Of a stretch of 64,000 nucleotides of DNA, positions 9,123-16,660 are shown piece after piece (the stretch's first letter is position 1; every line of letters begins with the position of its first letter). The notes under the pieces were generated by a model, which was given only the letters and a program-made list of their open reading frames with translations, was not told where the DNA came from and ran no database searches. Source of the DNA: Chitinophaga sp. YR573 (GTDB taxonomy: Bacteria > Bacteroidota > Bacteroidia > Chitinophagales > Chitinophagaceae). The stretch covers positions 4,500,803 through 4,564,802 of the forward strand of contig NZ_FOJF01000001.1 of assembly GCF_900110995.1 (NCBI RefSeq). The letters run 5' to 3'. Both the position numbers and the translations under genes were made by a program.

Positions 9123-9166
9123 GAAAGCCTGATAATTGAAGGTTTAATTTCAATTATCAGGCTTTC
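9123..9166 (-). terminator. Perfect 18-base inverted repeat, probable terminator
   Basis: Arms at 9123-9140 and 9149-9166 are exact reverse complements with an 8-base loop. It lies between the lipoprotein stop and the carboxylase start on the - strand. Only a short, interrupted T-rich stretch follows (CAGTCTTT), so it may terminate partly or regulate the carboxylase leader. Its position excludes the upstream in-frame start at 9153. Confidence 0.6.
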
Positions 9167-9180
9167 AAACCTAAGAATAT

Positions 9181-9621
9181 TTATTGGTATTGTACTTCTA
9201 CTTTAGGAGTAACGATGGTGTCACTATGATTGTTTGCATCATCCACTATATATACGAGGTAGTGAACACTGTCTTTAGGAATCGGATTGGCTCCCGTTTG
9301 GGGAAAGTCTGTTCCTACCAGGTGTAGCACTACTTCCGCGGTAAGTTTGGTGCCTTTGTGGGCATCCAGTTCCGGCATGGGACGACTTTCAAAAGCAGTA
9401 TCCGTTGGTTGGGTATCGTAGATAGCTGCAAAGTTGAAGCTGTTTTCAATATCCCCGTCCCCGTCTTTTACCTCGAAAGTAATATCCAGTCCATAAGAGG
9501 AACTTATGGGCACGGAAGAGTAAGATTTGAAGGTAATTACAGGTTTAGTACCCAGTGAATCCTTCTTACAGGCGGTGATAGCCGTCAAAGCAAACAGGGA
9601 TAAAAAAAGCATTTTCTTCAT
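9181..9621 (-). CDS. Small predicted lipoprotein
   Basis: I do not recognise a named family. The 146-residue protein begins with a lipoprotein signal: MKKM, a hydrophobic stretch and a lipobox ending TAITAC, with Cys18 as the lipidated residue. The mature part is beta-rich, containing FEVKDGDGDIENSF and a terminal VEVQYQ. That resembles small Bacteroidota lipoproteins with an Ig-like or cadherin-like fold (DGDGD turns can bind calcium). It is probably located in the periplasm or outer membrane. A -7 element just before its start suggests its own promoter, and the hairpin downstream separates it from the carboxylase. The role is unknown. Confidence 0.75.
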   Translation of the reverse strand: MKKMLFLSLFALTAITACKKDSLGTKPVITFKSYSSVPISSSYGLDITFEVKDGDGDIENSFNFAAIYDTQPTDTAFESRPMPELDAHKGTKLTAEVVLHLVGTDFPQTGANPIPKDSVHYLVYIVDDANNHSDTIVTPKVEVQYQ

Positions 9622-9625
9622 ATAA

Positions 9626-9633
9626 CAAACCTA
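9626..9633 (-). promoter_or_regulatory. -7 promoter element for the lipoprotein gene
   Basis: TAGGTTTG on the - strand matches TAnnTTTG and is the same octamer as at bioB. It lies only 5 bases upstream of the ATG, so the transcript would be nearly leaderless or the true start slightly further in. This is a motif match only. Confidence 0.35.
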
Positions 9634-9741
9634 CATTAAATTTTTAATTATAGCTAATATGCAAGGCTAACCCCGGCCACTGTATAATAACGTAATTTAT
9701 GTCTTGTTTGTTACGTTAGCGGCCTAATTAAAGATATAACC

Positions 9742-9749
9742 TAAATTTG
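9742..9749 (+). promoter_or_regulatory. -7 promoter element before the LuxE-like gene
   Basis: TAAATTTG matches TAnnTTTG and lies 22 bases before the ATG at 9772. A TTTG at 9707-9710 is too far upstream (31 bases) to be the usual -33 partner. Confidence 0.45.
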
Positions 9750-9771
9750 TGCGGTTTTAAAGAAGGCGACT

Positions 9772-10755
9772 ATGAGCGGCATTAATACAGCATCTATATT
9801 TTCACTACAGGAGCAGGGCCTAGAAGCGGCAGCCCTGGAAGTATTTCGTTATCAGTACCGGGAAAATGCCCTGTACCAGGCCTATACTGATGCCCTGCAT
9901 ATAAAACCGGAGTCTGTAAAGACTTTACATCAGATCCCCTTTCTGCCTATACAGTTCTTTAAAACACATAGCGTTACCTGCGGAACGTTTGAGCCGGAGC
10001 TGGTGTTTGAAAGCAGCGGGACTACGCAAACGGTTAACAGCCGTCACCTGGTAAAGGACGCTGGCCTATACGAAAAGAGTTTTATCGCCACTTTCGAAAG
10101 GTTTTACGGTCCTGTGGAAGATTTCGTGATCCTGGGATTGCTGCCTTCCTACCTGGAACGAAAACATTCTTCCCTGGTATATATGGTGCAGAACATGGTG
10201 AAACGCAGCCGGCATGAAGCCAGTGGCTTTTACCTGTATGAACACGATAAGTTATCTCAGAAGTTACAGGAGCTGGAATCCCGCGGACAGAAAACATTGC
10301 TGATAGGAGTGACCTTCGGCTTGCTGGACTTTGCCGAACAATATGCCCTGCGCCTGGAAAATACGATTGTAATGGAGACCGGGGGGATGAAAGGCCGCCG
10401 GGAAGAATGGACAAGGCAGCAGGTACATGCATTTTTACAGGAAAGGCTGGGATGTAAGGCCATCCATGCAGAGTATGGCATGACGGAGTTGCTGTCTCAG
10501 GCATATTCCTATGAACAGGGATTTTTTCACTGTCCACCCTGGATGAAAGTGCTGGTGCGGGATGAAAATGATCCTTTCCAGTTATATGAAGAACAGGCCG
10601 CCGGAGTAATTAACGTGGTGGACCTCGCTAACCTGGATTCCTGTGCGTTCATTGCTACAGAAGATATCGGCCGTTTACATGATCATGGTACATTTGAAGT
10701 ACTGGGCAGGCTGGATAATTCAGCTTTGAGAGGTTGTAGTCTGATGGTAGGATAG
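9772..10755 (+). CDS. LuxE/PaaK-like acyl-protein synthetase
   Basis: A 327-residue member of the adenylate-forming LuxE-like group, which activates acyl or aryl acids with ATP. Recognisable are the phosphate-binding loop FESSGTT (about 83-89), METGGMKGRR (about 203-212) and AEYGMTE (about 237-243), which match the core A3-A5-like motifs of the superfamily. A late GRLDNSALRG corresponds to the short C-terminal motif. There are no luxC, luxD or luciferase genes nearby, so this is not luminescence. Bacteroidota carry such genes alone, often near cell-surface lipid or pigment functions. The acid and acceptor are unknown. It is the first gene after a divergent promoter region. Confidence 0.8.
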   Translation: MSGINTASIFSLQEQGLEAAALEVFRYQYRENALYQAYTDALHIKPESVKTLHQIPFLPIQFFKTHSVTCGTFEPELVFESSGTTQTVNSRHLVKDAGLYEKSFIATFERFYGPVEDFVILGLLPSYLERKHSSLVYMVQNMVKRSRHEASGFYLYEHDKLSQKLQELESRGQKTLLIGVTFGLLDFAEQYALRLENTIVMETGGMKGRREEWTRQQVHAFLQERLGCKAIHAEYGMTELLSQAYSYEQGFFHCPPWMKVLVRDENDPFQLYEEQAAGVINVVDLANLDSCAFIATEDIGRLHDHGTFEVLGRLDNSALRGCSLMVG

Positions 10756-10911
10756 TATTTGTTATTTTTATAATCTACTCATATAAATAATACCCTTGAT
10801 AGCCAATATGTTCTAAATTGGTGTATATTCGACGTTATAAGAATCATCAGCACTGGTTGACAAAACTGAAAGACCCCCACACATTTCTCTAATTTATAAT
10901 TCCATAATTCC

Positions 10912-11550
10912 ATGAGTAGCTTGTACGTACAATATGGCTGTGGTTTCTCATCACCCCAAGGATGGAAAAACTTTGATGCGTCACCCACCCTCCGTATCCA
11001 ACAATTACCCCTGATTGGCAATTTATTAAAACATCGTATGCATGTTACTTTTCCTGACAACGTATTGCAGGGAGATATTCTGAAAGGATTACCCGGTATT
11101 GCAGATAATTCCTGCGATGGTGTTTACTGCTCTCATGTACTGGAACATTTATCTTATGAAGATTTCATGACGGCAGTAAACTACACATTCCGTTATTTAA
11201 AACCAGGAGGGATTTTCCGTTGTGTAGTGCCTGATCTGGAAAAGGCAGCCAGGGAATATGTACAGGATTTGTCTAACAATGATGATGAGGCAAATACAAA
11301 GTTCCTGGAGAAAACAAGACTGGGTAAAAAACAACGGAAACGCGGACTGGCCGGTCTGTTACAGAATACGATGGGGAATAGTGACCACCTGTATATGTGG
11401 GATACACTATCTCTCAGTAATATATTATATAAAGTAGGATTCAGTAGAGTAAGGCCTGCAAAGTTTAATGATTCTGAAGATGAGATGTTTAAACTTGTAG
11501 AGTCTCAGGGCAGGTTTGAAAATGCAGTTGCGTTAGAAGCAATCAAATAA
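10912..11550 (+). CDS. SAM-dependent methyltransferase-like protein
   Basis: This 212-residue protein looks like a class I methyltransferase of the methyltransferase_11 type. The nucleotide-binding glycine motif is in the N-terminal VQYGCGFSSPQGWKNFD, where the Asp probably binds the SAM ribose. SHVLEHLSYEDF (about 77-88) followed by YLKPGGIFR is the classic pattern after the third strand. It has no signal or membrane helix. The phrase about a water-like GWKNFD is shared with methyltransferases found in polysaccharide clusters, but the substrate cannot be told. It stands between the LuxE-like gene and a convergent unknown gene. Confidence 0.8.
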   Translation: MSSLYVQYGCGFSSPQGWKNFDASPTLRIQQLPLIGNLLKHRMHVTFPDNVLQGDILKGLPGIADNSCDGVYCSHVLEHLSYEDFMTAVNYTFRYLKPGGIFRCVVPDLEKAAREYVQDLSNNDDEANTKFLEKTRLGKKQRKRGLAGLLQNTMGNSDHLYMWDTLSLSNILYKVGFSRVRPAKFNDSEDEMFKLVESQGRFENAVALEAIK

Positions 11551-11559
11551 TATTATGGG

Positions 11560-11601
11560 GCTACAAACAGTCCGTTATTTATTTAATGTTCTGTTTGTAG
11601 C
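11560..11601. terminator. Inverted repeat between convergent genes
   Basis: GCTACAAACAG (11560-11570) and CTGTTTGTAGC (11591-11601) are perfect 11-base arms around a 20-base AT-rich loop. The repeat lies between two convergent genes and its right arm overlaps the last codons of the - strand gene. A bidirectional terminator is the simplest reading. Confidence 0.55.
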
Positions 11602-12329
11602 ATCACTTTTTCCAGTAAAACTTCCAGTTTTTCCGGATGTCCTTTTAGCTCCGTTAATTCCTGCATATAGGGAAAACTCTGATGATCCATCCCAAACTTT
11701 TTCATCAGGTAAAGGTCCAGCGTATCAATAGAATTTGAGCTTTGAATATAATTACGCAGGAAGAAAAGAAAAGGCTGTCTTTCTTTTTCCAGTAAAAGTA
11801 GGATCGCTATTTTTTCTTTCAGTGGATCATTCACATTCATCGTAAACAGCTGCAGTACCTGTCTGAAATTTTTGTTGCTCAGTTCTGCAAAATAAGCAGG
11901 CAGAAAATCGAGACAGAAAAATTCAACAGTAAAATCATCAAAGATACCGGCACTCAGCTGGTCTTCATCTATACTGTACCAGGTAGCCCATTCCAGCAGA
12001 TCCTGTTTAGAAATTCCTCCCTGTAACAAAGCCTGCAAATGATGAATAACACCCGCACGGGTAGGTACTGTATCCGTAGAATGATTGATATTATTGACAA
12101 TATCCAGATAGAAAGTTTCGCTCATATCACGGGCAGCTTCCGTTAAAAGATAGGTAACATCAATACCATCTTCCATCAACAGAAAACTATCAAATTCTAA
12201 TACTTCAGTAGTCTCTTCCAGAATCTCTTTCCTTGTTTTTGTTCCTTGTAAATAAGCTTTGATTAACTCAATGAAGTAAGTGGATGTAACGGACGGTGAT
12301 TCATTTTTCATTCTACAGGCTTTTATCAT
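11583..12329 (-). CDS. Hypothetical cytoplasmic protein
   Basis: I do not recognise this 248-residue protein. It has no signal peptide or membrane helix, is acidic, and looks almost wholly alpha-helical with many Leu, Phe and Glu residues. That suggests a helical-repeat or scaffold fold. The start may be the ATG at 12329 or the one at 12311 (MKNESPSV). It is a single gene facing away from the secreted-protein gene and converging with the methyltransferase. Length, codon use and absence of interruptions support a real gene, but nothing shown in the sequence gives a function. Confidence 0.7.
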   Translation of the reverse strand: MIKACRMKNESPSVTSTYFIELIKAYLQGTKTRKEILEETTEVLEFDSFLLMEDGIDVTYLLTEAARDMSETFYLDIVNNINHSTDTVPTRAGVIHHLQALLQGGISKQDLLEWATWYSIDEDQLSAGIFDDFTVEFFCLDFLPAYFAELSNKNFRQVLQLFTMNVNDPLKEKIAILLLLEKERQPFLFFLRNYIQSSNSIDTLDLYLMKKFGMDHQSFPYMQELTELKGHPEKLEVLLEKVMLQTEH

Positions 12330-12706
12330 TAAAAATTACATATATCACTGGCACACCTGTTATAATTAGTAGTATGGGCATAGGTAGCGCAAATTTCCTT
12401 TGGTACAATATAGTATTAAAATCCCAAAAAAAACAGGAGGAAGGCAACGTACTGCGGACGTATGTTAAATTTTAAGAGAACATTTACATTTCAGATACGT
12501 TAAATTCTCATTATCCATATATTATATAAAAATATATTGTATCTTTATATTATTCCTGGGAATGCAATTACCAAAACCATTTATGAAGGAATAGCCAATA
12601 TTCCTTTATATACCTGTGAAAGAACGGATCCTATGAGGACATGATATATCTGTGTCCGCAAGTCAGACATTGATCGAAAGGCAATTCATACTTATTTTTT
12701 AGACTT
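12330..12706. other. 377-base AT-rich divergent intergenic region
   Basis: It separates the hypothetical gene from the secreted-protein gene and must hold both promoters. I see no gene. TATCTTTA at 12540-12547 is one base from a TAnnTTTG element for the + strand. The 10-mer ATCCTATGAG occurs at 12628-12637 and again at 12711-12720, and CCGCAAGT at 12656-12663 and 12721-12728. The start region of the downstream gene is therefore a partial copy of sequence about 80 bases upstream. Confidence 0.5.
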
Positions 12707-14275
12707 ATGTATCCTATGAGCCGCAAGTGTAAACCTGTATCCATACAGATATGGGGAAGGGCATGTTATTACTTTATACTTTTCAGTTGCATTGTTTTCT
12801 GTAATACTATTTATGCCCAGAATATCATTTTAAAGAACCCGTCATTTGAAGGTAATCCCGGAAGGGATTCCATACCAGCAGGCTGGTGTGCAGCTTCCAA
12901 TACACCTGATATATTACCCGGTGTTTTTAATATTAAACTCCCTGCATCAGAAGGTAAAACTTATGCAGGACTGCATAGCGGCCCCAATTACAGGGAAGGG
13001 CTGGCTCAACAATTACCGGGAGAACTGCTGGGAGGTATGGCGTATTCGCTGTCATTAGACCTTGCTTACGCACCTAGTTACTTATATAAGGCATGTTACG
13101 GCAGCCTCGTGATTTACGGTGGAAATACGCCCGGAGATACTGCTGAAGTACTATGGAGATCGGGTGTGTTTACAGACACTACCTGGAAGCATTATAAAGC
13201 TGTGCTGATGCCTTCTAAAAATTATACTTATCTCTCCTGCTGGGCAGACCCTACAGAAGACTGTGATAAAAGTACTTTCGGTTCTGCCGTGCTGATGGAT
13301 AATTTTTCTACTATCAGAGAAATACTCAAAACTGAACTCTCCGCATCTTCCAGTTGTAAACGTGTGAGCACCGGAACTGTTGCAGTGAAAGTAAACAGCG
13401 GGCAGGCGCCTTTTACATATCTGTGGACACCTGGTAACTACACTACTGCACAGGTACAAAACCTGGCTGCCGGTACATATACAGTGGCTATCACAGCCGC
13501 GAATGGTATCAGTGGAAGCGGACAGGTAATTGTTCCTGAATCCGATCTCACTGCTAAAGTGAATGTTACTACTTCTGCCTGCAACGGCGATAATACTAAC
13601 GAGATTAAACTGGATGTAACCGGTGGTGTGCCGCCTTACCATTTTTACATGGATGAAGTAAAAGGACTGGACAATTCCGTTTTTACGAATGTATATCCGG
13701 GAGATTATACTGTGACGGTAAAAGATGAAGAATGCTGGGACAGTTTTCATGTAACAGTGAAAGAACCTGCGCCATTACAACTGACAAAGGCATCTACTGT
13801 ATCCTGTAGCTGTAGTGAAACCAATGATGGTAAGATTGTTTTAAAGGTAGAAGGAGGCACGGCGCCTTACAAATACCGTTTATATAATGAGGACTGGAAA
13901 GAGGAGAGTACCCTTACTAATCTGAAGGCCGGTTATTACCAGTATGAAGTAAAGGATGCCAATGGATGTAACCTGGATGGTAATGCCAGTATCACTTCAC
14001 CCTGGCAGAATTGCCTGGTGGTAATACCTTCAGCATTTAGTCCGAATGGAGACGGGAATAATGATGTGTTCAAACCAAAGATTTATGATGCGGTGAAGAA
14101 CTATGAGATGAGTGTATATAACCGCTGGGGCGGACTGGTATTCCGTACTTCTGATCCTAATGCAGGATGGGATGGGGCTAATAATCAGCCACAGGCATTT
14201 ATTTATGTATGCACATTTAATGACAGGAATAATGAGAAGAAAGAGTTTACCGGTAGTCTGATGTTGCTCAGGTAA
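12707..14275 (+). CDS. Secreted SprB-repeat protein with gliding-type (type IX) C-terminal domain
   Basis: A 522-residue exported protein, probably delivered to the cell surface by the type IX secretion system. The signal peptide ends near YAQ at residue 38. An N-terminal jelly-roll-like region (about 39-205) begins with NPSFEG, as in carbohydrate-binding-like modules. Three SprB-type repeats follow at about 228-275, 300-350 and 375-425, each with the pattern APF/PPY/APY then GTYTV/GDYTV/GYYQYEV. The C-terminal CHU_C domain begins at about 436 with IPSAFSPNGDGNNDVF, and later has YNRWGGLVF and GWDG. This matches type B sorting domains. The likely role is adhesion or gliding. A start at 12716 (MSRKC) is possible. 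Its 3' end overlaps the convergent receiver gene by eight bases. Confidence 0.92.
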   Translation: MYPMSRKCKPVSIQIWGRACYYFILFSCIVFCNTIYAQNIILKNPSFEGNPGRDSIPAGWCAASNTPDILPGVFNIKLPASEGKTYAGLHSGPNYREGLAQQLPGELLGGMAYSLSLDLAYAPSYLYKACYGSLVIYGGNTPGDTAEVLWRSGVFTDTTWKHYKAVLMPSKNYTYLSCWADPTEDCDKSTFGSAVLMDNFSTIREILKTELSASSSCKRVSTGTVAVKVNSGQAPFTYLWTPGNYTTAQVQNLAAGTYTVAITAANGISGSGQVIVPESDLTAKVNVTTSACNGDNTNEIKLDVTGGVPPYHFYMDEVKGLDNSVFTNVYPGDYTVTVKDEECWDSFHVTVKEPAPLQLTKASTVSCSCSETNDGKIVLKVEGGTAPYKYRLYNEDWKEESTLTNLKAGYYQYEVKDANGCNLDGNASITSPWQNCLVVIPSAFSPNGDGNNDVFKPKIYDAVKNYEMSVYNRWGGLVFRTSDPNAGWDGANNQPQAFIYVCTFNDRNNEKKEFTGSLMLLR

Positions 14276-14633
14276 GCAGTTTTTTTATGTTCTCGTGCAG
14301 ACTGGTAAAGAGGAATGGTTTGGTGATGTAACCCGCAGCGCCTTTCTGATAAGCCAGATTCATTTCTTCTTCTGCAGTTTTAGCACTGAGTATGATCACC
14401 GGTATTTTATGTAGTTGTTCGTCCTGTTGAAATTGTTCCAGCAGTTGATAGCCATTTAGTATTGGCATATAGATATCACTAATGACGAGGTCCGGATGAT
14501 GAGTGCGGGCAAGATCTACGCCTTCCTGTCCGTTAGTAGCAGTGATCACTGCATAATCGTGGAGTTCCAGTAAACTCTGTACTGTATCAAGTAATCCAGG
14601 TTTATCTTCAATCAATAATATTGTGCTACTCAT
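14268..14633 (-). CDS. Single-domain response regulator (CheY-like)
   Basis: A 121-residue stand-alone receiver domain with no output domain. The phosphoacceptor is Asp53 in VISDIYMP, the acidic pocket is Glu9/Asp10 (IEDKP), the switch Ser is Ser83 (ILSA) and Lys105 is in ITKPF. All key residues are present. The gene follows the histidine kinase by 10 bases, so the kinase should phosphorylate it. Such receivers pass phosphate onwards or act by protein binding. Its 3' end overlaps the convergent secreted-protein gene by eight bases. Confidence 0.92.
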   Translation of the reverse strand: MSSTILLIEDKPGLLDTVQSLLELHDYAVITATNGQEGVDLARTHHPDLVISDIYMPILNGYQLLEQFQQDEQLHKIPVIILSAKTAEEEMNLAYQKGAAGYITKPFLFTSLHENIKKLLT

Positions 14634-14643
14634 AACGGGAATA

Positions 14644-15381
14644 TCAGGGGTATGGAAATTCTAATGTGAATATAGTTCCTTGATCCAGCTCACTGGTAAC
14701 AAAAATCTTTCCATTATTAGCGGTAACAAAGTTCCTTACGATATGTAGTCCCAGGCCTGTGCCTTCTATGCTGTCTACATTACTGCCTCTGTAAAATGGC
14801 TGGAACAGGTGAGGAATATCAGCAGCAGGGATGCCGATGCCATCATCTTCTATAATAATAATGACAGCATGTTCCTCATACTTCAATTCTACAACCGGCA
14901 TTTTTTTATGGGAAAACTTCAGTGCATTATTCAGGAGATTGGAAAATATGGTAGATAATTGTTTTTTATCTGCATGTATTTTAACGTGTGTACCAGACAC
15001 TTTAATCTTGAATGTCCGGGCATCTTTCCTGTCGGTGAAGTATTGTGCTTTTAATTCCTGTAGTATTTCGTGAACGTCTGTTAATTCTTTTTTTATCTCT
15101 ATACTGTTTGAAATGATATTACTCATGGTAAGGATTTCATCCAGTATGCTGTTTAATTTAAAGATCTCTGTCGTTATTTTGGATATGTTCTTTTTATAGA
15201 ACGGGTCCATATAATTATCTATATGCAGTTTTGCTGCAATGAGATCTGCGGCAGATGAAATAGCTGTTAATGGTGTTTTGAATTCATGAGAAATAATAGC
15301 AATAAGATTGCTGGTGTTGTCCAGCAAAGAGGAAGTGTCTTCGGTATTATTGTTGTCATTCACTGTCTTAAGGTTCGGCAT
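14644..15381 (-). CDS. Soluble sensor histidine kinase without sensor domain
   Basis: A 245-residue kinase made only of HisKA and HATPase_c domains. The H-box is SHEFKTPLTA with His32, the N-box is FSNLLNNALKFS (146-157), G1 is EDDGIGIP (178-185) and G2 is GTGLGL (207-212). All catalytic motifs are intact. There is no membrane helix, PAS or GAF domain, and only about 25 residues precede the H-box. It must therefore sense through a partner or be part of a phosphorelay. It is paired with the receiver gene downstream. Confidence 0.93.
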   Translation of the reverse strand: MPNLKTVNDNNNTEDTSSLLDNTSNLIAIISHEFKTPLTAISSAADLIAAKLHIDNYMDPFYKKNISKITTEIFKLNSILDEILTMSNIISNSIEIKKELTDVHEILQELKAQYFTDRKDARTFKIKVSGTHVKIHADKKQLSTIFSNLLNNALKFSHKKMPVVELKYEEHAVIIIIEDDGIGIPAADIPHLFQPFYRGSNVDSIEGTGLGLHIVRNFVTANNGKIFVTSELDQGTIFTLEFPYP

Positions 15382-15814
15382 ATCCAGTGGTTAACGCATT
15401 TTTATGGCATATGTTATATTGGTGCATGTAGAAATTTGTTCACATTAACTTTATCTTAAAATTCCACACCCCAGTTTTAATGACTTGGTCTTTTTTTATA
15501 TTTGCTCACGACAATATAGCTAATTGTTAGATAATTATCTAGTCAATAGTTTATAATATTTGTTTTACATTTATGCGAGAATAAGCGTTTGTTGCTATCT
15601 TATCCCATAGACCCTACCCAAGTTGTTACATAGAATTTATCATAATAAGAGCCGTATAACTATAGATGCTTTTAAGGTAATATGTAATCATTATTAAAAT
15701 AAGTAGTTATTTCTTTTAGTAGGGACCAGACCATTTTTGGAACCATTTTTGATTACTGATTGTCGACTTGTGCCATATAATTATTGAACCGAACCTTTTG
15801 CTAACATTGACCCT
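15382..15814. other. 433-base AT-rich divergent intergenic region
   Basis: It holds the promoters for the kinase (- strand) and for the LuxR-type regulator (+ strand). No gene is visible. TATATTTG at 15497-15504 matches the -7 consensus on the + strand, though about 310 bases before the regulator. A perfect 14-base palindrome, TAGATAATTATCTA, lies at 15528-15541 and could be an operator. A long 5' leader before 15815 is possible. Confidence 0.45.
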
Positions 15815-16495
15815 ATGATCAACATTGGAATAATAGAGGATAACTATTTCCAGCTGAATAATTACAGAGAGTTTCTGGAAGATTTTCAGGAATGCAAAGT
15901 TGTATTTGCATGTAAATCGATGGAAGAATTTAGAGAGCTGCCGTTTAAAGGTGAAGATGTAAATGTGATTTTATTAGACATTTCATTACCCGGAGAATCA
16001 GGCATACAGGGGATGCAGGAGTTAAAACGCATCTATCCTGAGTCCAAGATCATTGTGCTTTCCGGTCATGATGGAAAACACTATGTGATTGAATCTATAC
16101 GTCAGGGCGCCAATGGTTATATAATAAAGACCAGTCGTCTGATGGAGATCTATCATTCTATCTTAGACACGATCAGTGAAGGAGGTACATTGTCACCCAA
16201 AGCAGCACATTTGTTAATCAGCCATATTAATAAAGATCCATTAGAAGATATCAGGCACAAACTCACCAAAAGGGAGTATGAGCTGCTGGCATTGTTAAAA
16301 GAAGGCTACTCATATAAGGAGATGGCGGATAAGTTGTTCGTAACAGTTTTTACTGTAAATCAACATCTTAAAAAAGTATATCAAAAGCTGAATGTTGCCA
16401 CCAAATCAGAGCTTATTTCCAAAATATGGTCCAATAGTTTGGTTAGTTTGTTACTAATCAGTGCTTTTGTTAATAATTGTTTAGATATACTTTAA
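15815..16495 (+). CDS. LuxR/NarL-type response regulator upstream of the exopolysaccharide operon
   Basis: A DNA-binding response regulator of 226 residues. The receiver domain (1-125) has the acidic pair in IEDN, phosphoacceptor Asp55 (ILLDISLPG) and a Lys in IIKTS. The helix-turn-helix (about 150-210) begins LTKREYELLALLKEGYSYKE and has TVNQHLKKVYQKLNV, typical LuxR/GerE sequence. A hydrophobic tail (about 208-226, SLVSLLLISAFVNN) is unusual for the family and could bind a membrane or partner. There is no adjacent kinase on the same strand. It lies 165 bases before the export gene that starts the polysaccharide operon, so it may regulate that operon, but this is inference. Confidence 0.9.
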   Translation: MINIGIIEDNYFQLNNYREFLEDFQECKVVFACKSMEEFRELPFKGEDVNVILLDISLPGESGIQGMQELKRIYPESKIIVLSGHDGKHYVIESIRQGANGYIIKTSRLMEIYHSILDTISEGGTLSPKAAHLLISHINKDPLEDIRHKLTKREYELLALLKEGYSYKEMADKLFVTVFTVNQHLKKVYQKLNVATKSELISKIWSNSLVSLLLISAFVNNCLDIL

Positions 16496-16660
16496 TTATA
16501 CGCCGACCGCGACGATTAAAAAGGTACTACTATAGTTAGTAAGCACATTCGTGTTATAAGAAGCATTTATACTCTAGTGAGTAATACTTCGCGCATCATT
16601 GTTGTACTAATATTGTAATGCTGGAAAAGCGCGGACGCTAACCTTCAACTTTAAATTGGA
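16496..16660 (+). promoter_or_regulatory. Probable promoter region of the exopolysaccharide operon
   Basis: This 165-base region precedes the 26-kb operon. It contains TACTC-tagt-GAGTA (16570-16583), a perfect inverted repeat, and a nearly palindromic ACTACTATAGTTAGT. Either could bind the LuxR-type regulator encoded just upstream. TAATATTG near 16612 is one base off the -7 consensus. All are motif-level observations. Confidence 0.4.

Noticed and set aside
9097-9153. N-terminal extension of the carboxylase beta subunit
   Set aside because: The upstream ATG lies in an arm of a perfect inverted repeat, and the extra 19 residues have no counterpart in the family.
9772-10755. Bioluminescence (lux) locus
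   Set aside because: Only the LuxE-like fold is present; no reductase, transferase or luciferase genes are nearby.
12628-12720. Target-site duplication of a mobile element
   Set aside because: The repeated 10-mers enclose only about 70 bases without inverted ends or a transposase, so local duplication is simpler.
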